Below, in pieces: positions 16,101 to 21,611 of a stretch of 21,611 nt of DNA; the first letter of the stretch is position 1; each line of letters opens with the position of its first letter. This stretch comes from Polaromonas naphthalenivorans CJ2 (lineage in GTDB: Bacteria > Pseudomonadota > Gammaproteobacteria > Burkholderiales > Burkholderiaceae_C): contig NC_008762.1 of assembly GCF_000015505.1 (NCBI RefSeq), positions 1-21,611 of the forward strand. Reading direction: 5' to 3'. The notes under the pieces were generated by a model that was given only the letters and a program-made list of their open reading frames with translations, ran no database searches and was not told where the DNA came from. The translations under genes and the position numbers were made by a program.

Positions 16101-16660
16101 ATGCGGGCAGGGTCAAGCTGGTCGGGATTAGTCCAGATCAGGCGCAGGCGCTCGCGCACCTCGGGCTTGAGCAAATCTGCCAGCGCGATACGGTGGCTGC
16201 GGGGATCGGGGAAGGGGATGTAGGTGCCGCCGCTGCGGCTGAACTCGGCATACACCTCGATGACGGTGCCCACGTCGATGACCAGCAAAAACGGCGGTCG
16301 CCCTTCGTCTGCAGGCAGCGCGCGGGCGTAGTTCTGCGCCTGGGCGTGGGCTTCGAGCAGGTTGCGGCTGAAGCGTTCGGTGCCCACGGAGGCCTTGAGT
16401 TTTTTTGATTCGGCGATAAAGCAGCCGCGCCGGTAGCAATCGACCCGGCCAGCGCTGCTGGTGCCATCGGCATAGCTGAAGGTCACCGGGCGCTCGAACA
16501 TGTATTCCTGCGCGGGCGTGGCGTGCGGCCGGGGCACGCCGAGCAGTTCGCACAGGTTGATGATGAAGCTTTGAGAGGTGGACAGTTCGCTGGCGGTCAC
16601 GCCTTGCCACAGGGCTATGAAGGCTTCTGGGGTGTTGTCCAGCTTGTTGTTATTTTTCAT
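13196..16660 (-). CDS. MmeI-like type IIL restriction-modification enzyme
   Basis: 1154 aa, one chain with nuclease, methyltransferase and specificity parts. Residues 74-86 (D-x9-ESK) fit a PD-(D/E)xK nuclease. LGAHYTP at 338-344, DPACGSGNF at 412-420 (SAM binding) and NPPF at 576-579 (catalytic, adenine-N6) mark the methyltransferase. A target-recognition region and a C-terminal winged-helix-like extension follow. Such enzymes methylate one strand of their site and cut at a distance, and need no separate methyltransferase. It is longer than MmeI itself (919 aa), mainly through the C-terminal extension. The stop codon TAG lies inside the GCTAAC duplication of the adjoining element, so the insertion occurred at the gene's end without truncating it. 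No strong ribosome-binding site is seen. Confidence 0.88.
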   Translation of the reverse strand: MKNNNKLDNTPEAFIALWQGVTASELSTSQSFIINLCELLGVPRPHATPAQEYMFERPVTFSYADGTSSAGRVDCYRRGCFIAESKKLKASVGTERFSRNLLEAHAQAQNYARALPADEGRPPFLLVIDVGTVIEVYAEFSRSGGTYIPFPDPRSHRIALADLLKPEVRERLRLIWTNPDQLDPARISAEVTGIVSAQLARLAKSLEDARHSAANVAAYLTRALFSMFAEDVELLPKGAFFGLLKAHREAPATLQSMLQALWADMDRGGFSGALARNILKFNGKLFKGANTPGYSLLLTTAQIDLLIGAAKANWREVEPAIFGTLLERALNPAERHALGAHYTPRAYVERLVLPAVLEPLRAEWANVQAAALVLVNEAAELDSKKQSKAKLTEARAEVRRFHHRLCTLRVLDPACGSGNFLYVTLEHLKRLEGEVFNQLDALGDTQAKLTLEGETVTLQQLRGIELNPRAAALAELVLWIGYLQWQIRTFGNAGVAEPVVHNYGNIENRDAVLAWDGRAPALNAHGQPLTRWDGVTLKIHPVTGESVPDEAAQVPQWRYSGARQADWPAADFIVGNPPFIGASPMRAALGDGYVEALRQAWPQVPDSADFVMFWWSRAAGLVSTGQAQRMGLITTNSLRQTFNRRVVQAALGQSTALAFAVPDHPWVDSADGAAVRIAMTVLQPGAGEGRLQTVTSETPGQDGEVAVTLDERRGVIHADLSVGVNVTAAVSLQAMSGISSPGVKLHGAGFIVTPAEAAALGQPAIIRDYRNGRDLTDKPRGVQIIDAFGLSADELRSQYPAVYQWLLDRVKPERDAKGTSKDGAGYAKLWWLHGKPRQEMRKQLTGLPRYIATVETAKHRLFQFLDASILPDNKLIAIALDDAFCLGVLSSRLHTAWALATGSWLGVGNDPVYVKSRCFETFPFPAADTGLTPALTDKIRQLAEQIDAHRKKQQAAHADVTLTGLYNVLEKLRTGEALTAKDKTLHEHGLVGVLRSLHDELDAAVLASYGWSDLYPFTAAPDALLARLVALNAQRTAEEAKGTVRWLRPAFQAPSQGQQAAIAMPEQAALTAKGKKAKSLKASAAQPWPASMPEQVKAVADVLAQTGTAMDLDAIAAHFSSRGRWRERLPSILETLVVLGRVHAQSASLWVNVG

Positions 16661-16804
16661 GTTTTCGATGGTATCGGCCCCCTGGCAGGAATCGAATGTC
16701 TCTTGGAGACTGTTTTTACATTTATTCGGATTGACCTTTTAGGGGTCACTTCGGGAAACGCCCTGGTAGTGCTTTATTTTCCGTTTCCTGAGGCGACCCC
16801 CTTT
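16661..16804. other. Gene-free spacer with one weak terminator-like hairpin
   Basis: Upstream of the MmeI-like gene. GTCTC-TTG-GAGAC (16698-16710) followed by TGTTTTTAC could be a short intrinsic terminator on the plus strand. Nothing else is recognised; the promoter of the MmeI-like gene must lie here on the minus strand, but no convincing boxes are visible. Confidence 0.3.
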
Positions 16805-17023
16805 ATGCCGAAGGCATGTAGCGCAGCGGTACGGCTGCTTTGCCTTCTTCCTGGACAAGCATGCAACTGGGAGGCCCCTTGTGGGCCGGGCGAAGCCCTC
16901 TTTGCATTTTCACCGGCCTATCCAGCCATGAGCCGCGTAGCGGCTACTTGGCTATCCCTGGCCTGGGGGCCGTTCTGTACCCCCTTTGGGGGTCTGTTGT
17001 TGATGGCCGTTGAGCGAAGCGCT
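16805..17023. other. Chain of eight small hairpins, possible structured RNA or ssDNA origin
   Basis: Consecutive stems with short loops: ATGCC/GGCAT (16805-16817), GCAGC/GCTGC (16823-16838), GGCCC/GGGCC (16873-16887), GGGC/GCCC (16888-16898), AGCCGC/GCGGCT (16931-16945), GGCC/GGCC (16960-16971), CCCCC/GGGGG (16980-16992) and AGCG/CGCT (17013-17023). The last is followed by a T run. An open frame runs through on the plus strand, but its translation looks like a by-product of the hairpins. The block lies between the MmeI-like gene and the replication origin. Confidence 0.6.
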
Positions 17024-17093
17024 GGATTTTTTTCGTTTGCGTTATTGAATTAAGAGTTAAAGATAGTTAAGGCCCCTTTTTTCATTGGGGAGG

Positions 17094-17233
17094 GTGTGGG
17101 TGAAACCACGTTGCCGCGTGTGTGAAACCACGAGCCAATCCACAGATTTTGTGTGTGAAACCACGAGCCAATCCACAGATTTTGTGTGTGAAACCACGAG
17201 CCAATCCACAGATTTTGTGTGTGAAAATACGTG
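17094..17233 (+). repeat. oriV iterons
   Basis: Three exact tandem 33-bp repeats at 17118-17150, 17151-17183 and 17184-17216. Each starts GTGTGTGAAACCACGAGCC and ends in CCACAGATTTT. A degenerate half-copy precedes them (GTGGGTGAAACCACG, 17096-17110) and another follows (17217-17233). They sit directly downstream of the repA stop and next to a DnaA box and AT-rich DNA (17037-17071). This is a typical iteron origin at which RepA binds and controls copy number. Confidence 0.9.
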
Positions 17234-17250
17234 TTTTTTTATCCAGCCTT

Positions 17251-17259
17251 TGTGGATAA
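17251..17259 (-). promoter_or_regulatory. DnaA box
   Basis: TGTGGATAA, the exact complement of the consensus TTATCCACA, located 18 bp past the iteron block and 20 bp before the repA stop. It supports this segment as the vegetative origin. Confidence 0.75.
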
Positions 17260-17279
17260 CCGCATCTAAAAGTACGTGC

Positions 17280-18218
17280 CTACCGGCGAATGAATGTCAC
17301 CATATCGTCAACCATGCCGACCTTGTAGTCTGGCAACTCATCGGACTCGACAAGCGTTTTTACTGTGCGGCGAAACTCTCGCAAATTTGCAGTGCTGCCG
17401 CTTTTTTCGTACAGCGTTTTAATCGTGCATTGCCATTGCCGTTGGGCGCCACAGTGCTTTCTAGCCAGCTCGTACATGCGTCGATCTGCTGGCTTACGGA
17501 TTCTGAAATAGTCCGGCGATAGCGTTAGCACTTGTTTTGCTTTAATTGATCGATACAGCCAGTCCGATAAAGTTACTTCAACGGCAACCATCCGTCCGCC
17601 TGCTGTTTTTTCAATAACTCGCCAGGAGTCGATCAAACCAAAACCGGCTCTCTCACGTTGTCCATCTGTGATGATGTTTGTTTCAATGCTCGTGCCGCGC
17701 AGCCTTGCCAATGCGTCACCCATGCGCTTATAACTGTCGCCATCAACAGGTCTATTTGTCGTGACAAGAAAGTTGTACGCCGTGAATCTCACTGTGCGAC
17801 TAACGTCATCACGCCCACGATTCATCGCTTCGATAAGTTGGCTCGTGCAGTAAATCCAAACGTCTTTGTCGTGAATCGTGGCGCAGCCGTCAGAACCTGG
17901 CTTGATCGTCACGCTGTTGCCGTTTCGCTCGTACACACGCACGCGCATGTCACCGGCTTTGAGTGCAAACAATGGATGTTCCATGCTTGCCATGTCGTCT
18001 TTGATCGCTGTATCAAAAATGTCGGCGATGAAAAAATCTTTTTGGAGATGTTTCACTGGTGCCAAGACGGAGGGTGGCGGCTCTTTGAATTTTTTCAGGT
18101 CTTCAACAATCGCTGCGCGTATTTCGTTCTGGTTTTCTTTGCCTTTTGCTCGCAGTTTTGCAAGCATTGCCTGAATTTCTACCTCGGTGCGCTTTTTGGT
18201 ATTCTTGTCTTCAGCCAT
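17280..18218 (-). CDS. repA: RepA replication initiator (RPA family)
   Basis: 312 aa. The core begins at about residue 77 with ASMEHPLFALKAGD and continues through VWIYCTSQLIEAMNRGRDD and RMGDALARLRGTSIETNI, the pattern of replication initiator protein A. C-terminal winged-helix sequence (SPDYFRIRKPADRRMYELAR) would bind the iterons. The charged N-terminal 50 residues are probably flexible. RepA binds the adjacent iterons and recruits host DnaA and helicase. The 71-bp gap upstream probably contains its promoter; the start ATG follows a weak AAGAG site. Confidence 0.92.
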   Translation of the reverse strand: MAEDKNTKKRTEVEIQAMLAKLRAKGKENQNEIRAAIVEDLKKFKEPPPSVLAPVKHLQKDFFIADIFDTAIKDDMASMEHPLFALKAGDMRVRVYERNGNSVTIKPGSDGCATIHDKDVWIYCTSQLIEAMNRGRDDVSRTVRFTAYNFLVTTNRPVDGDSYKRMGDALARLRGTSIETNIITDGQRERAGFGLIDSWRVIEKTAGGRMVAVEVTLSDWLYRSIKAKQVLTLSPDYFRIRKPADRRMYELARKHCGAQRQWQCTIKTLYEKSGSTANLREFRRTVKTLVESDELPDYKVGMVDDMVTFIRR

Positions 18219-18289
18219 TTTTAACTCTTACTCAGTTGGATTTGGTTAGGCTTTGCCGGGTGTATCAGCACCTGACAGAGCCGCTAATG

Positions 18290-18595
18290 CTAAGTCTCTT
18301 TTTTTCTCGTGGGCCACTGCTGGCGGGCGTGGAACACGTTCACCACCTCCACCAGCGTCGGCGTCTCCCGATAGAGCACGATGTAATTGCTCCTGGCCAC
18401 CAACTCACGCATGCCCTTCACGCGAGGCGAAGGTTTGTAGAGCTTCGGGTGATCGGGCAACTTTGCCGCCTTTTCCTCAATTTCGTCCTTGAGTTCTTGT
18501 GCCGCGTCGGGGTTGTCTTCGGCGATGTACTCGACAATTTCCACCAGGTCATCAATCGCCTGCTGACGCCACTCAAGCTGCGGCTTTGGCTTCAT
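18290..18595 (-). CDS. parE: ParE/RelE-family toxin
   Basis: 101 aa. The segment WRQQAIDDLVEIVEYIAEDNP is truncated-barrel ParE helix 1, followed by LPDHPKLYKPSPRVKGMRELV and YIVLYRETPTLVEVVNVFHARQQWP, the usual ParE ending. ParE toxins inhibit gyrase and kill cells that lose the plasmid. The start overlaps the upstream partner by 23 bp on the same strand, so the two are made together. Confidence 0.88.
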   Translation of the reverse strand: MKPKPQLEWRQQAIDDLVEIVEYIAEDNPDAAQELKDEIEEKAAKLPDHPKLYKPSPRVKGMRELVARSNYIVLYRETPTLVEVVNVFHARQQWPTRKKET

Positions 18596-19037
18596 GCTTC
18601 TTGCGTTTCGTGTCGATCACTGCTTGAACGCTGGACATGGCCTGCTCGTGCGAAACGTTGGGCCGCGTGTCGGCCAGCGACGCATCGGCTTGCTGCTGCA
18701 TCCGCTTGGTTTGCGCTGACGCTTCAAAGGCGCTGCGCATGCGCTCGGATGAATCTGGCCGCACCCGCGTGGTCTTGAGCGCTGCGGCGTCAAAGTTGGC
18801 CGCGTTGACGTGGTATTCACAAATCCCCACGTCCTTGAGATAACCCACGAGCGTTTCAAACTTGCGAAACGTCCGCACGGCTCCGCGCCTGGCGGCCAGT
18901 GCGCGCTCGGTCATGCCGTACTTGACGATAACCCCCCATCCGCCGGGGTGGCCGATCACATCCGCGCCGCGAACGGCTCCGGCTTCGACGAGCCGCTCCA
19001 GGGTGAGATGGTCGATGGTATTTGCTGTAGTGGACAT
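18573..19037 (-). CDS. Probable antitoxin of the ParE pair, with extra N-terminal domain
   Basis: 154 aa from the ATG at 19037, which has a GGGA site; upstream in-frame ATGs at 19049 and 19109 lack one. The C-terminus (SLADTRPNVSHEQAMSSVQ) resembles RelB/ParD-type toxin-binding tails. The N-terminal about 90 residues (LERLVEAGAVRGADVIGHPG, then GWGVIVKYGM) form a beta-rich domain I cannot place. Antitoxins are usually 70-90 aa, so this one is nearly doubled. A symmetric CGGTNA/TNACCG sequence upstream (about 19089-19105) could be its operator. Confidence 0.65.
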   Translation of the reverse strand: MSTTANTIDHLTLERLVEAGAVRGADVIGHPGGWGVIVKYGMTERALAARRGAVRTFRKFETLVGYLKDVGICEYHVNAANFDAAALKTTRVRPDSSERMRSAFEASAQTKRMQQQADASLADTRPNVSHEQAMSSVQAVIDTKRKKHEAKAAA

Positions 19038-19166
19038 TGAGTTTCCCATTTTGGTGTAGAAATAACAACTACAATTATAACCAAGTAACGGTAATTTGGT
19101 AACCGACATTCGTTAATATTTCTTCTCTACTCAACATAACGCCTGTTTTCAGTGTGCCTGGTGGCT

Positions 19167-19736
19167 CTACTTCAAAGGCTGAACCACCCCCACACGTTTG
19201 TACAGGGTCGTCCGCGACACGCCATAACGCTCGGCAATGTCCTTCACCTGCGCCGCTGGATCAGTCAGCAGTGTCTTGATCTCCCGTATCTGCTTTTCGT
19301 TGAGCTTGGGCTTGCGACCACCCACCCTGCCACGGGCGCGCGCAGCAGTGAGGCCCGCCAGGGTGCGCTCCCGTATCAGATTGCGCTCGAACTCGGCCAG
19401 GGCCGCGAAAACATGGAACTGCAACTTACCGGAAGCACTGCCCGTGTCGATTTTCTCGCTCAGGCTTTCAAAGGGGATGCCTTCACGCTCCAGGTCTCCA
19501 ATGATCTTCACCAGGTCAGACAGGGAACGCCCCAACCGGTCCAGTCGCCACACCACCAGGGTGTCGCCCGAACGCAGCGACTTGAGGCAATGCGCCAGCT
19601 CGATGCGCGTGGCCGACTTGCCCGAAGCCGTCTCTTCGTAAATCGTGATGCAGCCTGAACGGGTCAGGGCATCACGTTGCAAGTCCAGATTCTGATCATC
19701 GGTGGAGACACGGGCATAACCGATTCGTTGACTCAT
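19167..19736 (-). CDS. Serine resolvase/invertase
   Basis: 189 aa. The catalytic serine is S11 in YARVSTDDQN; the WRLDRLGRS arginines and EFERNLIRERT follow. A C-terminal helix-turn-helix (VKDIAERYGVSRTTLYKRV) completes a normal-length small serine recombinase, Tn3-resolvase/Hin-like. No transposase gene is in the window, so it probably resolves plasmid multimers, or is left from a Tn3-family transposon. The start region is overlapped by inverted repeats that could be its res site. Confidence 0.92.
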   Translation of the reverse strand: MSQRIGYARVSTDDQNLDLQRDALTRSGCITIYEETASGKSATRIELAHCLKSLRSGDTLVVWRLDRLGRSLSDLVKIIGDLEREGIPFESLSEKIDTGSASGKLQFHVFAALAEFERNLIRERTLAGLTAARARGRVGGRKPKLNEKQIREIKTLLTDPAAQVKDIAERYGVSRTTLYKRVGVVQPLK

Positions 19737-19831
19737 ACGTTTAGTGAACTTTGATTTAAATATGAGTTAGTTTACACATTTGAGCCAAAAAATGGGCTTT
19801 TAAAGCCCATTTTGCAAGTGTCAACTAAACG
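19732..19831. promoter_or_regulatory. Putative res site and resolvase promoter
   Basis: Nested inverted repeats: CTCATA (19732-19737) with TATGAG (19761-19766), and CGTTTAGT (19738-19745) with ACTAAACG (19824-19831). The DNA is AT-rich and directly upstream of the resolvase, where res subsites and the autoregulated promoter normally lie. Subsites I-III cannot be assigned by eye. Confidence 0.5.
19789..19813. terminator. Perfect 12-bp-arm palindrome, bidirectional terminator candidate
   Basis: AAAATGGGCTTT, one T, then its exact complement. Flanking A and T runs fit a bidirectional intrinsic terminator that would separate the resolvase from the gene remnant upstream. It may also be part of the recombination site. 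Confidence 0.5.
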
Positions 19832-19851
19832 ACCGTTTTATTGACGAAACC

Positions 19852-20040
19852 TCATGCCTGATCGTGTTTTGTGAGTGACTGCAAAAGACTGATTGCGGTA
19901 GTAGCGGTTTGTGATCGGCCTGCTCCAAACCCGACATTGGCATCAACAGCCGACGGTCGCAATGCGGCGATGATTTCATCAATGGCAGCACTCGCCCAAT
20001 CGGCCACTTTTGTACATACGGAGTCCGGGCGGTGGATCAA
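19852..20040 (-). pseudogene. Short open frame, possible gene remnant
   Basis: 62 codons ending SLLQSLTKHDQA, with only a TTG start, no ribosome-binding site and an in-frame stop three codons upstream. The amino-acid composition is protein-like (WASAAIDEIIAALRPSA), so it may be the 3' end of a decayed gene located 66 bp below the ATPase gene. Low certainty. Confidence 0.3.
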
Positions 20041-20106
20041 TGCCGATCAACACGATGTAGCGTCGGTCTGTACGCACCCGGCAGTGGTGCGGAAACCAGC
20101 AACGCG

Positions 20107-20820
20107 TCAGTTGACCGCTGACACTTGAATCGCGCCGTTGTTCAAGAAGCAAGTCCTGTCGAATAACGTGAGATCGAGGGGGTTCGGCAACCGAACGTCA
20201 GCGAGACCAGGTAAAGGGCTTGCTACCGGGTCGTAAGATCGGTCAATTTGGGAGATGAACACGACGATCAATCCCCGATCACGGGCAAATGCCTTGAGGG
20301 ACCGAACCTGCACGGCAAGCTCCGGGTGCTCTCGTTTCTGGTCCAAAAGCTGAAGATAGTCGATGACTACGACTGTGCCGCTTTCTGCAGAAGCAAGCTG
20401 ATCGATGATGTAGGTTGCGCATATGGCGTTGGAGTTGTCGAACTCGAATCTTTCGCCGATGGCCGAAGGGTCTTTACCCAGTGTCCGCAGCCCGCTCAAT
20501 AGGTCACTCATATTCCACTCTAGGGTAAAAAACCAACCGTATCGACCGGACTGAACGGATTTAACGGCAAGCTCAAGGCCCATCAAGGTCTTGCCATGAC
20601 CCGGCCGCGCTCCCAACAACACCAGGTCTCCCGGAGCCAACTGGGAGAGTAATTCGCGCGCTGGACTTTCGGCGGAAAGCCGCGCAGCAAGTAGGCTCCA
20701 ACTCGCGAATCCTTCCTCTTGGGCGACTCGATTCAAGGCTGCGTGCAGCGGTATTTTTCTTTCTCGCGACAGATCTTTGGCCAGCCGTTTCAAGCTGTAG
20801 ACGGGTACGGACATTTTCAT
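20107..20820 (-). CDS. Mini DnaB-like (RecA-fold) ATPase
   Basis: 237 aa from the ATG at 20820, which follows an AGAGG site; the frame is open further upstream but without a better start. Residues about 5-45 (SLKRLAKDLSRERKIPLHAA) resemble a short helical segment that database entries often label glyoxalase-superfamily N-terminal. Then GARPGHGKT (Walker A), VVVIDYLQLLDQ (Walker B) and VVFISQIDR (sensor) outline the C-terminal helicase domain of DnaB. The DnaB N-terminal primase-binding domain is absent and the whole protein is half the usual helicase size. It might load or modulate replication, or act in defence; function unknown. Confidence 0.75.
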   Translation of the reverse strand: MKMSVPVYSLKRLAKDLSRERKIPLHAALNRVAQEEGFASWSLLAARLSAESPARELLSQLAPGDLVLLGARPGHGKTLMGLELAVKSVQSGRYGWFFTLEWNMSDLLSGLRTLGKDPSAIGERFEFDNSNAICATYIIDQLASAESGTVVVIDYLQLLDQKREHPELAVQVRSLKAFARDRGLIVVFISQIDRSYDPVASPLPGLADVRLPNPLDLTLFDRTCFLNNGAIQVSAVN

Positions 20821-21215
20821 GGTTAAACCTCTCGTTGCGAGCAGACGTCGCAACCCCTCCTTATGCGCCTTGCTCGAACAGTTGGTTCGTGAGTGTTTTG
20901 AGCCCCGTATGTGGTGTACTTTCCCGACGGAGGGGGGAGGCATGGGCGGTTGCCTGACCGATATTATTGACCAATAACAGTCCCTTGTCATCGGACAGCG
21001 TAGCTCGGGCGTCTTCGCTGTGGGCGTCGTGAGAACATCGGCTTCTGGTCGGTGCTGGCACCCCCGCACGACGCCTGACAGACTCAAAAAAATCATGCAG
21101 TTGGGTTGCCAGAAAACAGGCGCTGGCAACAGACCGCTTGCGCTGCATTGCAGTCAGTGCTCGAATACTGCAAACACTCCCACTTGACATAACGCCTGTC
21201 GAGCATTCAGGAAAT
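20821..21215. other. Gene-poor spacer upstream of the ATPase
   Basis: A 109-codon minus-strand frame (20861-21190) starts at an ATG with only AGG before it, and the ATPase frame is also open to 21129. Neither translation shows a recognisable domain, so I leave both uncalled. The ATPase promoter should lie here. Confidence 0.3.
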
Positions 21216-21512
21216 GGGGTTCGAGGTGCAGTGGAACGGAAAACCGGTTTAACTGGTCAATTGAAGTAGCCAAATAGGTTGTGGCCAACTTGCATCGACT
21301 TTTTAGCTCGTGTCCATCAGCATTTCGGACGGCCAAGATGGGTTTACTTAATTTGGCTGCACTTCAAAGCGGCACCGGTTAGAAAAATCTAATGCGCGAC
21401 ATCACGAGATCAATGGAGACTTCAGATTTTTATAGCTTTTCAAACTGAACCTGAAGTTCTTTATATTTTCTTGGCTTAAACCGGTTTTCCGTTCCGTTGG
21501 ACCTCAGACCCT
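21216..21512. mobile_element. 297-bp Tn3-derived miniature element (TIME-like)
   Basis: Two 38-bp terminal inverted repeats: 21216-21253 begins GGGGTTCGAGGTGCAGTGGA, and 21475-21512, read on the minus strand, begins AGGGTCTGAGGTCCAACGGA. Their inner 20 bp are identical (21233-21252 and 21476-21495). Both closely resemble the 38-bp ends of Tn3 (GGGGTCTGACGCTCAGTGGA...). The 221-bp interior carries no gene. Expected 5-bp target duplications are not seen (GAAAT on the left, TAACG on the right), so the ends may derive from separate events. A Tn3-family transposase elsewhere would be needed to move it. Confidence 0.75.
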
Positions 21513-21608
21513 TAACGGCCAACTCTTTTGGCAAGCTATAGAGACATTTCTAGCTATATAATGCTAGCATGGGTTAGCTTCGCTATTAGAATCGTTTTCG
21601 CACTCAAA
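21513..21608 (+). promoter_or_regulatory. Promoter of the C5 methyltransferase (if circular)
   Basis: TATAAT at 21557-21562 is a perfect -10 box; a -35 box at good spacing is not clear (TTGGCA at 21528 is 23 bp away). The 10-bp palindrome ATGCTAGCAT (21561-21570) overlaps the -10 box and presumed start site, which suggests repression at this point. The window ends in ATG, the probable start codon. No strong ribosome-binding site precedes it. Confidence 0.5.
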
Positions 21609-21611
21609 ATG

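Noticed and set aside
14993..16408. 471-codon plus-strand open frame.
   Set aside because: It lies wholly antisense to the methyltransferase part of the MmeI-like gene, which has clear motifs; GC-rich codon bias opens the opposite frame.
16523..17053. 176-codon plus-strand open frame across the hairpin region.
   Set aside because: The first part is antisense to the MmeI-like gene and the rest is explained by the hairpin chain; there is no ribosome-binding site at a sensible start.
17094..17233. CRISPR array.
   Set aside because: The 33-bp units are perfectly tandem with no variable spacers, and position beside repA and a DnaA box fits iterons.
20020..20070. Possible RuvC-like start (VLIGIDPP) on the minus strand below the ATPase.
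   Set aside because: The frame closes after about 20 codons and the rest of the fold is not visible in any frame; too weak to call.
21216..21512. End of a full Tn3-family transposon that includes the resolvase.
   Set aside because: Both 38-bp repeats face each other across only 221 bp, and the resolvase lies outside them; no further Tn3-type end was found near 19100-19160.
1..21611. tRNA or rRNA genes.
   Set aside because: I saw no cloverleaf-like or ribosomal sequence on either strand by eye.

Overview
The window looks like a small mobilisable plasmid of a betaproteobacterium, probably Burkholderiales/Comamonadaceae. The grounds are its GC-rich coding style, the RPA-type replication initiator, the KfrA and ParA/RHH partition genes, and an IncP-like mobilisation block. 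The host assignment is an inference. The last three bases are ATG, and they run in frame into the open reading frame that begins at base 1, which encodes a C5 methyltransferase. The window is therefore probably a complete 21,611-bp circle opened exactly at that start codon.

Layout. (1) 1-3705: a DNA cytosine methyltransferase reading right, facing a leftward operon of S24/HTH repressor, DUF262 NTPase-like protein and HEPN nuclease. This looks like a restriction or abortive-infection island and is the best candidate for an under-described system. (2) 3862-5972: one compact leftward operon of parA, an RHH ParB-like gene, a 56-aa ORF, a HigA-N-terminus chimera, an Rv2179c-like 3'-5' exoribonuclease and a 37-aa ORF. 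(3) 6171-7070: kfrA with its repeat operators. (4) 7158-12316: an IncP-type mobilisation region in the RP4 order traI-traJ / oriT / traK-traL-traM. No coupling protein or type IV secretion genes are visible, so the plasmid should be mobilisable but not self-transmissible. (5) 12317-13195: no genes. It holds a 473-bp transposon-like element with TGTAGCG/CGCTACA ends, a 6-bp target duplication and two alternating sub-repeat families, next to a second, degenerate inverted array. (6) 13196-16660: a 1154-aa single-chain MmeI-like restriction-modification enzyme. (7) 16661-18218: a chain of eight small hairpins, an iteron origin (three exact 33-bp repeats plus a perfect DnaA box) and repA. (8) 18290-19736: a ParE toxin, its probable antitoxin, and a serine resolvase with a palindrome-rich probable res region. 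(9) 19852-21512: a gene remnant, a mini DnaB-like RecA-fold ATPase, and a 297-bp element with two 38-bp Tn3-family inverted repeats (a TIME-like miniature element) just upstream of the methyltransferase promoter.

How it fits together. Replication (repA, iterons), partition (parA/RHH/kfrA), multimer resolution (resolvase/res), post-segregational killing (ParE pair) and mobilisation form the backbone. Two unrelated DNA-modification modules and several non-autonomous mobile elements sit between backbone blocks as accessory cargo.
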